Shown piece by piece: positions 1-9,157 of a stretch of 64,000 nucleotides of DNA. The notes beneath the pieces were generated by a model that was not told the DNA's origin, did not search any database, and was given only the letters and a program-made list of their open reading frames with translations. Source of the DNA: Maribacter flavus (GTDB taxonomy: Bacteria > Bacteroidota > Bacteroidia > Flavobacteriales > Flavobacteriaceae); the NCBI RefSeq assembly GCF_008386635.1, contig NZ_VUOE01000002.1, forward strand, positions 310,001-374,000, in the 5' to 3' direction. Numbering within the stretch: the stretch's first letter is position 1; every line of letters begins with the position of its first letter. A program made the position numbers and the translations under genes.

Positions 1-1
1 C

Positions 2-313
2 CAAGCAAAAAATGGAGAGGCGGCGCTGGAGTTTCTTAATTCTGAAAACAGGTTGCCAGATATCATTTTGTTGGATCTGAACATGCCTAGAATGAGCGGT
101 ATAGAGTTTCTTAATATCCTTAAAGAGGATGATAAGTTACGTTACCTTCCAACAATCGTTCTCACAACATCCGAGAACAGGGTCGATTTGTTGGAATGCT
201 ATAAGATCGGTATCGCCGGTTATGTCATCAAGCCCTTAAAATACGAGGATTACGAGCATAAACTTAAGCGCGTTCTGGAGTATTGGGACATCAATGAATT
301 GGTGAAAGCCTAG
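2..313 (+). CDS. Single-domain response regulator, 5' end outside window
   Basis: Receiver (CheY-like) domain whose first residues lie before the window; the open frame runs from base 2 without a visible start. The phospho-acceptor Asp is in LLDLNMPRMSG, the conserved Thr in VLTTS and the conserved Lys in VIKPL. The protein ends about 10 residues after the last receiver helix, so there is no output domain. Such Rcp-type single receivers usually shuttle phosphate from hybrid or PAS kinases. It lies 77 bp upstream of the H-NOX gene on the same strand and could be the first member of the NO-signalling operon, or the end of a preceding unit. Family call is firm; partner is inferred. Confidence 0.85.
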   Translation, partial: QAKNGEAALEFLNSENRLPDIILLDLNMPRMSGIEFLNILKEDDKLRYLPTIVLTTSENRVDLLECYKIGIAGYVIKPLKYEDYEHKLKRVLEYWDINELVKA

Positions 314-390
314 TTAAAAAGACCATTTCACAACAAAATTTTAGCGGCACGTATTACTTTTCTTACATTTAACCTGAATTATTCAGCAAC

Positions 391-933
391 ATGAAAGGAA
401 TTGTTTTTACAGAGTTTTTGGAAATGGTAGAGAATGCTTATGGACTTGAGGTAGTGGACTCAATCATAGAAAAATCCAATCTACCGTCCGAGGGTGTGTA
501 TACATCCATTGCAACTTACGAATTTAATGAAATGGTCAGCCTTATTACTGCTTTGAGTAAAGAGGTTAATGTGCCCTCTGGTGACCTAATATACACTTTT
601 GGCCATTATCTTTTTTCGAGCTTGGGCAGAGCCCACCCAGAGGTAATACAAAACTACAATAGTCCCTTGGGGTTGCTTTACTCCATTGAGGATCATATAC
701 ATGTACATGTAAAAAAACTGTATCCAGATGCAGAGTTGCCTTCCTTCAAAATTCTAGAAAAGACAGATAGTTCCTTAACAATGATCTATACCTCTTCAAG
801 AGGCCTTTATCGTCTAGCCCATGGTCTAATAGAAAAGACCTTTGAGCATTTTAACGGTAAGGCAGATGTAACTTATGATCTACTAAAAGAGGATGGAACC
901 CAAGTAAAATTTAAGATTGTCCAAAATGGATAA
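391..933 (+). CDS. H-NOX (haem NO-binding) sensor protein
   Basis: 180-residue stand-alone H-NOX domain, the full length for bacterial members. The start has the typical MKGIVFTEFLEMVE opening. The proximal haem-ligand His is in the DHIHVHVKKLYPDAELP segment, most likely His104. The haem-propionate YxSxR signature is present as Y133, S135, R137. No distal Tyr was assessed. Bacterial H-NOX proteins of facultative organisms bind NO at ferrous haem and inhibit or activate a neighbouring kinase. The next gene, a PAS histidine kinase, overlaps its stop codon by 8 bp, so the two are surely co-translated and probably act as a pair in the cytoplasm. Confidence 0.93.
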   Translation: MKGIVFTEFLEMVENAYGLEVVDSIIEKSNLPSEGVYTSIATYEFNEMVSLITALSKEVNVPSGDLIYTFGHYLFSSLGRAHPEVIQNYNSPLGLLYSIEDHIHVHVKKLYPDAELPSFKILEKTDSSLTMIYTSSRGLYRLAHGLIEKTFEHFNGKADVTYDLLKEDGTQVKFKIVQNG

Positions 934-3340
934 TAAGGAAATCAATCTTCTTAAAAAAGCCCTTGAACGGCAAAAGAAAGCACGTCAACAGGCAGAGAGA
1001 ATTCTAGAAAACAAATCCAAGGAGCTTTATGACGTAACGCGTCATTTAAAGGAGACCAATAACAAATTGGAAAATCTTTTAAGCGAAAAAACATCAGAAT
1101 TAGATGGTGTTTTCATGAACATTTTAGATCCATACGTACTCATGGATCTGCAGTTCAATGTTATCAATATGAACACTTCCGCGAAGGAACTGTTGCAAAA
1201 AGACCACACCAAAGAGAATGTAAATCTGGCACGTTTTATACACCCAGATTTTCAACAATATACCTTGGAATCCATGCAGTCTTTATTAGAGGTGGGCACC
1301 TTAAAAAACTATAGAGCGAAAATCATTATATCCCAAGAGATGGAAATTTGGGTTCAAATTAATGCCAGTCTCATTTTCAATAGCCAAAGAAAACCAATTG
1401 CGGCTCAAGGTATCATTAGGGATATTACCGGGGAGATGGAAGTAAAGGAATTGCTTGGGGAACAGAAAAAGCAATTGGACATAATCGTGGAAAACTCCCC
1501 TTTAGGTATTCTGCTGGCGAAGGACAATAAAATAATCAAGGCCAACGAAACATTCATGCAGATGTTAGGGTATTCCCATCATGAGCTCATGCATATTTCT
1601 TTGAAGGATATATCCGCCCCGGAAGAACAATCGGATTCATGTATGCTTCTCGATCAAATGAACGAAGGTATCTTGGAGGAGTTTACCGCCATTAAAAAAT
1701 TCTTTAAAAAGGATGGGTCGTTCATTTTGACCAAGACCAGAATGAATGCCGTGACCAACCATCAAGGGGAGATAAATTATCAGGTAGGTATTATTGAGGA
1801 CATTTCAAAGGAGCGAAAGGCCGAAATGGAATTGAAGGCATCGGAGAGTAGACTTTCCACCCTAATCTCCAATCTACATTCTGGAGTTTTATTGGAGAAT
1901 GAGGATCGAAAAATTGCACTTACCAACAAAATGTTCTGTAACCTTTTCAACATTCCCGCAAATCCGGAAGATTTGAAAGGAGCGGATTGCAGCGAATCAG
2001 CAGAACAGAGCAAGGTTTACTTTAAAAACCCCGACACATTCGTAAAACGAATAGAGGAAATACTAGAACAGAGGGAGATCGTTCTTTCGGATGAGCTTGA
2101 GTTGATCGATGGTAGGATTCTTGAAAGGGATTATATTCCAATTTACAATGACGGTATTTACAAAGGGCATCTATGGGCATATCATGACGTTACCATCGGT
2201 AAAAATTATAAAAAGAATCTAGAGGCCCAAAGGGAGAAGTATAGTAGCATTATTGCCAATATGAACCTTGGTCTTGTGGAAGTGGACAATAATGATGTTA
2301 TTCAGATGGTGAACCAAAGTTTTTGCCAAATGAGTGGTTTTAGGGAACATGAACTAGTGGGCAAGGTTGCCAGGGATATCTTACAGGTTTCCAATAAGGA
2401 ATTAATTCCTTCCAAAAATAAGAGACGTTTGTCCGGAGCATCGGATTCCTACGAAATAGAGGTGCAAAGCAAGGATGGTAGAAATAGGCATTGGCTCATC
2501 AGCGGGGCACCAAGATATAATGAATCCGGGACTGTCATTGGATCGATAGGGATTCACTTGGATATTACGGATCAAAAGAACTTGGAGTTCCAAAAGGAAA
2601 AACTTTTAAAGGAATTGGAAATAAGCAATACCGGATTGCAGGAATACGCTCATATTGTATCGCACGACCTAAAATCCCCGCTGAGAAGTATTAGTTCCTT
2701 AGCCACTTGGTTGTATGAAGATTACAAGGATATTCTCGATGAAGGTGGTAAACAGAATTTACAGATGATGCAGGAAAAAGTGGCTTCCATGGATAAATTG
2801 ATTCATGGCATCCTAGAATATTCCACAGCCAATAGTTCTGAACTGGATAGTTCAACGGTAAACCTCAATGAAGTGGTATCGGAGATTAGGGAAACCATTT
2901 ATATCCCTGAACATGTTACTATAAGTGTTCCTGAAAAATTACCAGTAATACAAGCGGATAGAACAAAAATGTACCAACTTTTTCAAAATATCATTGGCAA
3001 TGCAGTGGTTCATATTGAAAAGAAAGTGGGTGTTGTTGAGGTTACTGCAAGTGAATATGATGATTTCTGGGAGTTTTCCATTAAAGATAATGGTGTAGGA
3101 ATTCCGGAAAAATTCCATAAAAAAATCTTTAAGATTTTTCAATCTATAGGGAACAACGAAAGATCTACCGGCATAGGATTGTCCATTGTTAAGAAGATCG
3201 TGGATCGGTATGAGGGTGACGTTTGGGTAGAAAGTGAAGAGGGGAAAGGAACGGATTTCCATTTTACCATTAAAAAAAGTTTAGTAAGTCAATCAGATGA
3301 AAATTGTACAGGCAATAAAAAGGCAAAACAACCCTTTTGA
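926..3340 (+). CDS. Multi-PAS sensor histidine kinase paired with H-NOX
   Basis: Soluble kinase of about 804 residues. A TTG lies at 917, but ATG 926 inside the H-NOX stop (ATGGATAA) is the likelier start. An N-terminal coiled coil (about 5-65) is followed by four PAS-like modules (about 65-175, 177-295, 305-425, 434-551), a HisKA domain with H-box VSHDLKSPLRS (phospho-His about 580), and an HATPase domain with N-box NIIGNAV, G1 DNGVGIP and G2 STGIGLSIVKK. There is no transmembrane segment or receiver, so it senses cytosolic signals, presumably NO through H-NOX, and must pass phosphate to a separate Hpt or receiver. Its 3' end overlaps the FIST gene by 44 bp. Kinase call is firm; PAS borders are approximate. 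Confidence 0.9.
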   Translation: MDNKEINLLKKALERQKKARQQAERILENKSKELYDVTRHLKETNNKLENLLSEKTSELDGVFMNILDPYVLMDLQFNVINMNTSAKELLQKDHTKENVNLARFIHPDFQQYTLESMQSLLEVGTLKNYRAKIIISQEMEIWVQINASLIFNSQRKPIAAQGIIRDITGEMEVKELLGEQKKQLDIIVENSPLGILLAKDNKIIKANETFMQMLGYSHHELMHISLKDISAPEEQSDSCMLLDQMNEGILEEFTAIKKFFKKDGSFILTKTRMNAVTNHQGEINYQVGIIEDISKERKAEMELKASESRLSTLISNLHSGVLLENEDRKIALTNKMFCNLFNIPANPEDLKGADCSESAEQSKVYFKNPDTFVKRIEEILEQREIVLSDELELIDGRILERDYIPIYNDGIYKGHLWAYHDVTIGKNYKKNLEAQREKYSSIIANMNLGLVEVDNNDVIQMVNQSFCQMSGFREHELVGKVARDILQVSNKELIPSKNKRRLSGASDSYEIEVQSKDGRNRHWLISGAPRYNESGTVIGSIGIHLDITDQKNLEFQKEKLLKELEISNTGLQEYAHIVSHDLKSPLRSISSLATWLYEDYKDILDEGGKQNLQMMQEKVASMDKLIHGILEYSTANSSELDSSTVNLNEVVSEIRETIYIPEHVTISVPEKLPVIQADRTKMYQLFQNIIGNAVVHIEKKVGVVEVTASEYDDFWEFSIKDNGVGIPEKFHKKIFKIFQSIGNNERSTGIGLSIVKKIVDRYEGDVWVESEEGKGTDFHFTIKKSLVSQSDENCTGNKKAKQPF

Positions 3341-4427
3341 GTTTAATAATAAGAAATACTTGACCAGGCCTTTGGTGTTGGTTTTTGGCAATAGGTTTAT
3401 TTTGGAAAATGGAACTATTTACGAAGAAATAAGAGATTTGTTTCCGGATGGACATTTGGTCTTTGGAAGTACTAGTGGTGAAATTATGGATGATACCGTT
3501 ATGGAGGAATCTGTAGTACTGACAGCCATAGAGTTTGAGAAAAGTAGTTTTTTGGTCAAATCCAAAAATCTGAAGACCTACCAAAACGATGAAATAGCAT
3601 TGGGCAATAGTTTGATCAAGGAGTTTCCCAAAGAAGGATTAAAACATGTGTTTATCATTTCTGACGGTAGTAGTGTCAATGGCAGTGCACTAATTACTGG
3701 TTTGGAGAACGGAAAAGAAATTGGTGTAAGTCTTTCGGGCGGATTATGTGGTGATGACGATCGTTTTGAACGAACGTTGGCTTCGTATAATGAACCTCCA
3801 AAAGAGGGTGAAATCGTGGGTATTGGGTTTTATGGTGAAACCTTGGAGGTGACCAGTGCCAATTATGGGGGATGGACCCCTTTTGGGCCACAGCGAATAA
3901 TTACAAGATCCCAGGGAAATTTACTTTTTGAACTGGATGGTAAACCTGCCTTGGACCTATATGTAAAGTATTTGGGTAAGAAGGCAAAGGATCTTCCCAA
4001 GTCGGCCCTTTTGTATCCATTAAGCGTGAAGACATCAGAAAATGCAGAACCTATTGTTAGGACAATTTTAAATATAGATGAAAAGGAAAATACCATGACC
4101 TTGGCCGGTGACGTACCCCAGGGCTCCAAGGTACAATTGATGATGTCCTCAGTAGATGATATCGCCAATGGAGCCAATGAGGCCGGGAGGTTGGCAATGA
4201 AGGATAGATTGAAATCTCCAGAACTTGCCCTTTTGGTCAGCTGTATTGGCAGAAAATTAGTCATGGACCAAAGAACGGAAGAAGAGATAGAGGAAGTTAA
4301 GTCCGTAATTGGTGGTGATGCCTATATTGGCGGATTTTATTCTTATGGAGAATTGGCACCCTTTAGTCAAAATAACTCATGTAAGCTTCACAATCAAACG
4401 ATGACACTAACCTTATTTAGCGAATAA
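3297..4427 (+). CDS. FIST domain sensor, NosP-like
   Basis: 376-residue protein with FIST_N (about 25-215, including FGSTSGEI and GGLCGDDDRF) and FIST_C (about 220-365, including GGFYSYGEL near the end). FIST proteins are cytosolic sensors encoded beside kinases or cyclic-di-GMP enzymes. The NosP subgroup in Pseudomonas, Shewanella and Vibrio binds haem and NO and controls a partner kinase. The gene starts inside the preceding kinase gene and its TAA shares a base with the ATG of the next kinase (TAATG), so translational coupling is likely. The FIST assignment is good; that this member binds haem or NO is inferred from family and context. Confidence 0.85.
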   Translation: MKIVQAIKRQNNPFEFNNKKYLTRPLVLVFGNRFILENGTIYEEIRDLFPDGHLVFGSTSGEIMDDTVMEESVVLTAIEFEKSSFLVKSKNLKTYQNDEIALGNSLIKEFPKEGLKHVFIISDGSSVNGSALITGLENGKEIGVSLSGGLCGDDDRFERTLASYNEPPKEGEIVGIGFYGETLEVTSANYGGWTPFGPQRIITRSQGNLLFELDGKPALDLYVKYLGKKAKDLPKSALLYPLSVKTSENAEPIVRTILNIDEKENTMTLAGDVPQGSKVQLMMSSVDDIANGANEAGRLAMKDRLKSPELALLVSCIGRKLVMDQRTEEEIEEVKSVIGGDAYIGGFYSYGELAPFSQNNSCKLHNQTMTLTLFSE

Positions 4428-5485
4428 TGCACTCCTTGTTAAAGAGACAATTACGTAAATATTTACCTAATGAGGAGCACCTTACTGAGGAAATGACCCA
4501 ATTTTTGGATGCTGTCCAGAAATCATATGAAAATTTCGACGAGAAATTTTACATGCTACAAAGGGCGTCTACCATAAGTTCAGAAGAATTGTTCGAGGCC
4601 AATCAAAGGCTGGAGAAAGAGGCCGTTCGTCAGAAGGCAATTTTGACGGACCTAGAAAGTGCCATTGAAAGTTTAAGTAAGAATCTACAGGAGAAGGAGG
4701 TATTGTTCACAGAGGGAGAGAATGGATTTAACGCAGAATATTTGGCCAAGAATATTAGTAACCTGGCCTCACGTATGTCAGACATGACCGCAGAAAAGGA
4801 TAGGCTTTTAAAGGATTTGGAGGAACAGAATAAATCTTTGAATAACTATGCCCAAATGGTCTCCCATGATCTAAAATCCCCCATTCGAAATATAAACGCC
4901 CTCATGAGCTGGATTGTGGACGAGGAGAAGGAAAAGTTTTCGGATATAAGTAAAAACAACTGCTCTTTAGTATCCCAGAATCTGGAGAAGATGGACAAAT
5001 TAATATCGGGAATCCTAAAACATGCTACTTTGGGCCAGACCCAAGAACAGCCAGTATCCTTTGAGTTGAGGAATCTTCTTGAAGAAATTCAACGTACTAT
5101 TTATATTCCTGAAAATGTTTCTGTTACGTTTGGCGAAGAGCTCCCTACCATGACTTTTGAAAAAGAAAGATTGAAACAATTGTTCATGAATTTGATAACC
5201 AATGCGGTCAAGGCTACCGAAGACAAAGAAAATGGGATTATTTCCATAAACTATGAACCGGATGACACTTTTTGGAAGTTCAGCATTGCCGACAACGGAA
5301 AGGGCATACCAAAGTGCCATCAAGAAGGTGTTTTTGAAATGTTCAAAAAATTGGAAAATGATGTTCTTTCCACAGGAATAGGCTTAGCCATTGTAAAGAA
5401 AATCATTGAACTGTATGAAGGTGAAATTTGTTTGGAATCCGAAGAGGATAGGGGAACAACTTTTTATTTTACATTAAAGAAATGA
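4427..5485 (+). CDS. Cytosolic histidine kinase paired with FIST protein
   Basis: 352-residue kinase. The first 140 residues are mostly helical and coiled-coil (RLEKEAVRQKAILTDLE). HisKA carries H-box VSHDLKSPIRNI with phospho-His147, and the HATPase domain has NLITNAV, DNGKGIP and STGIGLAIVKK. No transmembrane segment and no sensory domain of its own are visible, so the signal probably comes from the FIST protein just upstream. Its HisKA closely resembles that of the kinase at 926-3340, suggesting both feed the same downstream Hpt. It is separated from the Hpt gene by one base. Confidence 0.9.
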   Translation: MHSLLKRQLRKYLPNEEHLTEEMTQFLDAVQKSYENFDEKFYMLQRASTISSEELFEANQRLEKEAVRQKAILTDLESAIESLSKNLQEKEVLFTEGENGFNAEYLAKNISNLASRMSDMTAEKDRLLKDLEEQNKSLNNYAQMVSHDLKSPIRNINALMSWIVDEEKEKFSDISKNNCSLVSQNLEKMDKLISGILKHATLGQTQEQPVSFELRNLLEEIQRTIYIPENVSVTFGEELPTMTFEKERLKQLFMNLITNAVKATEDKENGIISINYEPDDTFWKFSIADNGKGIPKCHQEGVFEMFKKLENDVLSTGIGLAIVKKIIELYEGEICLESEEDRGTTFYFTLKK

Positions 5486-5486
5486 T

Positions 5487-5807
5487 ATGACAGAACAGCC
5501 TAACCTAGAATACATCAACCAGCTCTCCGGGGACGATATGGATTTTAAACAACAATTTATTACTATTTTAAAGGAAGAATTTCCTTTGGAAAAGGAAGTG
5601 TATTACGATCATGTTGAAAACGCTAGGTTAAAACAGACAGCGGACATTGTTCATAAGATTAAGCATAAGTTTAATATATTAGGACTTCATAATTCTTACG
5701 AAGTAGCGGTAAGGTATGAAAAGGAGCTATTGGAGGGGCGTACCAACTCTGAAACTGAATTTAAATCCATCCTAAAAAAAGTGGAGACCTACTTAGACAT
5801 AATTTGA
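5487..5807 (+). CDS. Hpt phosphotransfer protein
   Basis: 106-residue stand-alone histidine phosphotransfer domain, a four-helix bundle. The phospho-His lies in DIVHKIKHKFNILGL and is most likely His56. It sits between a kinase gene (one base upstream) and a LytTR regulator gene whose TTG/ATG region overlaps its stop. It is the natural intermediary for the two kinases upstream, carrying phosphate to the LytTR regulator or to other receivers. The receiver-glycosyltransferase at 9710 is a possible extra acceptor. The family call rests on size, the HKxK motif and context. Confidence 0.85.
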   Translation: MTEQPNLEYINQLSGDDMDFKQQFITILKEEFPLEKEVYYDHVENARLKQTADIVHKIKHKFNILGLHNSYEVAVRYEKELLEGRTNSETEFKSILKKVETYLDII

Positions 5808-5809
5808 GT

Positions 5810-6520
5810 ATGAATTGCATTATAATTGATGATGAAGTTGCGGCAAGGGCCATAGTTAGAAAATTGTGTTCTAATTTGCCGAACATTGATGTCATCGAAG
5901 AGTTTGACAATGCCATTGAAGCCATCAAGTTTTTAAACCATCAGGACATAGATATTGTATTTTTGGATATACATATGCCCGGTTTTAGTGGGGTCGATTT
6001 TGTACAAACCTTAAAAAGCCCACCAAAGATTGTATTGACAACTTCAGATACCCAGTTTGGCATAGCCGCCTATGAATATGAATGTATCGTTGATTATTTG
6101 GTAAAACCTATTACTTTGGAACGGTTTGAAAAGTGCATTCAAAAGGTAAAAAACACGTTGGTCCAGCAACCTAAGAATAGCCCTGAAAGAACGGAAGAAA
6201 CCTCGGTAGGTGAAGACCTATACATTAACATAGACCGCAGGTTGATCAAATTAAAGTTCCACGAGATTTTAGTGATCGAGGCGAAAGGGGATTATATCGA
6301 TATAAAAACTGAAAAGGAGGGTTTTAGGGTACATAATACTTTAAAGAAAATTAAGGAAAAATTACCGGACAAGCTGTTTCTGCAAATCCACAGGTCTTAT
6401 ATAATTAATTTTACTAAAATTATTGATATTGAGGATAATAGTGTTCTTATTGAAAAAAATGTAGTACCAATAAGCCGCTCAAATCGTCCTGAATTAATGC
6501 GTAGGCTCAACCTCTTGTAA
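5810..6520 (+). CDS. LytTR-type response regulator
   Basis: 236-residue regulator with an N-terminal receiver (IIIDDE acidic pair, phospho-Asp53 in FLDIHMPGFSG, Thr in VLTTS, Lys in YLVKPI) and a C-terminal LytTR DNA-binding domain (about 140-236, with FLQIHRSYIIN and PISRSNRPEL). I place the start at ATG 5810; an in-frame TTG lies two codons earlier at 5804, overlapping the Hpt stop. It is the last gene of the apparent NO-sensing operon and the obvious transcriptional output. A long AT-rich gap follows. Targets cannot be read from this window. Confidence 0.92.
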   Translation: MNCIIIDDEVAARAIVRKLCSNLPNIDVIEEFDNAIEAIKFLNHQDIDIVFLDIHMPGFSGVDFVQTLKSPPKIVLTTSDTQFGIAAYEYECIVDYLVKPITLERFEKCIQKVKNTLVQQPKNSPERTEETSVGEDLYINIDRRLIKLKFHEILVIEAKGDYIDIKTEKEGFRVHNTLKKIKEKLPDKLFLQIHRSYIINFTKIIDIEDNSVLIEKNVVPISRSNRPELMRRLNLL

Positions 6521-7099
6521 GTTTTCCTTAATTTCCTAGTATCCAACCAAGAAAAGATATCAACTGTCTATACCTTAAGACTTCAACACTAACAAAGTTC
6601 TACCTTTGGAAGCTTGTTATAATTAATTCAAATCATCAAATTATGGAAACTATAGTATTAATAATAGGGGCAATGAAGAAACTTGTATCGACTTAAAAAT
6701 GAATGTTATCCATAGTTGTGTTTAATATTACATTGTCCTTAATGAGCTTGATTTAAATTTCTTTTGATATAAGAAGCTTAGAATCCTTTTCTTAAAGAAA
6801 ATAGTGCTTGCTGAATGACCTTTTAGACCAAGATTCCAGAAAACTTCAAATTTTGAGCAAGATTCCCAAGTAGATTTTTGTCAAATTCAAAAAACTACAC
6901 ATCATAAAATAGTTATTGCTAGCAAACGTAACCCTTACTTTTTAAGGTTTTGTATGACCTAGGGCCACTTTGTTGGGAGAATATACCAGTGATACAGGTC
7001 CAATATATTTCAAAGACAAGAATTAAGTTGTAGGTTAAGGAACTGCGTTGCATTAAACTTCTATGACAATTGTTAGCAATCAAAGCAATCTAAAAAGTA
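6521..7099. other. Non-coding gap after the NO-sensing operon
   Basis: About 580 bp, AT-rich, between the LytTR gene and the convergent TPR/barrel gene. A TACCTTTG element at 6601-6608 matches the Bacteroidota -7 box. It is followed at 6643-6696 by a 17-codon open frame (METIVLIIGAMKKLVST) that may be chance. I see no clear terminator hairpin, tRNA or repeat. Confidence 0.4.
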
Positions 7100-9157
7100 C
7101 TACTGGCCAACACTTTTTTGGTATAACGGTTGTTTTGTGAACATCCATTTGAATTTGAGGCCCACCTCTGAGAATTCAAAACCTGCTGCAGTTGCAGATG
7201 CTATGTTGCTATATTTCCCATAGATTTTAAGATTAAAGTAGTTAGATACCTCATATTGCAGCCCAAGCTCTGCCCTAAAAATATTGGTATCTGGGTCTTC
7301 CTCTACCTTTTGGATACCAGTTGCGGCACTTGCCATGAAATCCAATTTTTCGGAAAACTCCCCGCGTACATCGACAAAGACTTCAAATGCTTGGTACTGT
7401 TCCGGACTAAAATAAACTATGGGTACTTGGTCCTTAAAAGTAATATACTGATAGTTTACACCCATTTTGAGCGCTGGTTTTTTAAGTAAGGTATAGTACA
7501 ACGAGGTGAATAATAGACTCCTAACATTTTCATCACTCTGAAGGGTATACATAGCTTGGGTATACCATCCTAGATTAAAGTTGGTCCCTAAATTGTAATT
7601 GAGTCCGTAGTGGTTTTGAACGATTTCCCTTTCTATAAGATCTGCATTGAAGTTTTGGATTTCCCGTTGATAAACTAGGTTCAGATTTTGCAGTTTAAAG
7701 GGTTGAAGCTGTAATTGCGCATCGATTAAAGGCTGTGAATACCTATCGTTCATAGAAATACTGTTATTGACACCCATTGCCAGCATAACGTTTGTCTTGG
7801 GTAGCAGTTTATATTGGAGACCTGCAAGTAAAACATGGGAACTAGCTTCATTGCCACTTGCTGTATTCTGGGTACTTCTATACATGTATGACAGATGTGT
7901 CCTAAATTTTGTGGACCAAGGGATTTCTACAGTAGTATTGGTAAAATAAGCTTGGTTTTTACCATTATCAAAAGAGAAAGCCCCATGTTCCTGAATATTT
8001 GGAAGATGCATGAGGTCCAACTTTTCTATAAATCCTAGGGCATCTTTTTGATTTTTATAATAATCAAGGGTTTTGAATGCCATTTGGTATGCTGGCATAA
8101 TTTTGTCTGCGGCAAATAAAGCATTGGCCTTACCTAAATTACCATCGAACGAGGCGCTGTCATTTTGCAGAATAACATCATAATGGGCAATACTACTTTT
8201 GGGGTCTCCCGTGTAAAGGCCTAAGGTTGCCTTTAAGGCAGAAAGCCAGTCCCTGGTGCCATATTTTTCTTCCAGTACCCGTATTTCCTTTTTGGCCTTC
8301 GGAAATTTCCCATTCCAAATCAACGCCTGTATGTAACGGTCATTGGTGCGTTCCGTTAATTCAAAATCGTAAATATTTTTTACTTCGGTCAGGTTGCGGG
8401 TTGCTACCTTAAGGGCTTCTTTGTCCTTTTCTCCAATGTGTTCGGCAAGACTAATTCCATTGCGCGCTATTATGGTATCCTTCTGGGTTGTGGCGTATCT
8501 CCAATAAGTAGCTTTGGCAAGGTCCACTTCCTTGGTTATGAGATATAGGTTGGCTAGATTTAGAAGTGCGTCTTTGTCCTCTGGAAAATCTTCAAAAATA
8601 TGGTGGATTAATTTCTCTCCCTTATCATATTCTTGGTTATTTACAAATTCATTGGCATAACCTAGCCTTATATATTTTCTGGATGTTCTGGCACTTCTAT
8701 TGGTCGAATCCAATGCTATGGCTTTCTCAATCCACTCGAGGGCGATTTCGTACTGCTTAAGGTTACTCAAGGTATTCGCATAACCTAACACAGCCACAAA
8801 TTCCTTGGGATACTTTTTCAGGAGACTCTCATATAGTGGTTTGGCCTGCTCATATTCCTTAGACCATAAATAGGATTCGTTGTAGTTTATCAGTATTTCA
8901 AAATCCTCAGGATATTCTGTCAACAGGTCTTTAAATAACGAAGTAGCTTTCTCAGGTTCCCCACTTAATCCAACTGCTCTGGCATAACAGAGTTTTGCCG
9001 TTTTGTTGTTGGGGTTTGTTTTTAAATAATCGAAAAAGAATGCCTCGGCCTTTTCAAAATCTCCATTGTCCAGATAGGTAAACCCTTCTGTCATTTGTGA
9101 ATGCAGAAAAGTAAATGTCATGAAAACAACAATAAATATGAATAATTTCCAAATCAT
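7100..9157 (-). CDS. TPR protein with YaiO-type outer-membrane beta-barrel
   Basis: 685 residues. A signal peptide (about 1-20, ending FLHSQ) is followed by tandem TPR-like repeats (about 22-385, for example the segments starting YLDNGDFEKAEAFF and YANTLSNLKQYEIAL). A C-terminal antiparallel beta-barrel (about 395-685) has alternating aromatic strands like YaiO-family outer-membrane proteins. Periplasmic TPR plus outer-membrane barrel is the same architecture as the polysaccharide exporters BcsC and PgaA, although I see no direct similarity to them. It faces the adjacent polysaccharide gene cluster, so a role in export or anchoring of its product is a reasonable inference. It ends on KSVGQ rather than the terminal aromatic usual for barrels. 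Confidence 0.75.
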   Translation of the reverse strand: MIWKLFIFIVVFMTFTFLHSQMTEGFTYLDNGDFEKAEAFFFDYLKTNPNNKTAKLCYARAVGLSGEPEKATSLFKDLLTEYPEDFEILINYNESYLWSKEYEQAKPLYESLLKKYPKEFVAVLGYANTLSNLKQYEIALEWIEKAIALDSTNRSARTSRKYIRLGYANEFVNNQEYDKGEKLIHHIFEDFPEDKDALLNLANLYLITKEVDLAKATYWRYATTQKDTIIARNGISLAEHIGEKDKEALKVATRNLTEVKNIYDFELTERTNDRYIQALIWNGKFPKAKKEIRVLEEKYGTRDWLSALKATLGLYTGDPKSSIAHYDVILQNDSASFDGNLGKANALFAADKIMPAYQMAFKTLDYYKNQKDALGFIEKLDLMHLPNIQEHGAFSFDNGKNQAYFTNTTVEIPWSTKFRTHLSYMYRSTQNTASGNEASSHVLLAGLQYKLLPKTNVMLAMGVNNSISMNDRYSQPLIDAQLQLQPFKLQNLNLVYQREIQNFNADLIEREIVQNHYGLNYNLGTNFNLGWYTQAMYTLQSDENVRSLLFTSLYYTLLKKPALKMGVNYQYITFKDQVPIVYFSPEQYQAFEVFVDVRGEFSEKLDFMASAATGIQKVEEDPDTNIFRAELGLQYEVSNYFNLKIYGKYSNIASATAAGFEFSEVGLKFKWMFTKQPLYQKSVGQ

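Noticed and set aside
917..925. TTG start for the PAS kinase at 917
   Set aside because: ATG 926 lies three codons later within the H-NOX stop and is the more usual start.
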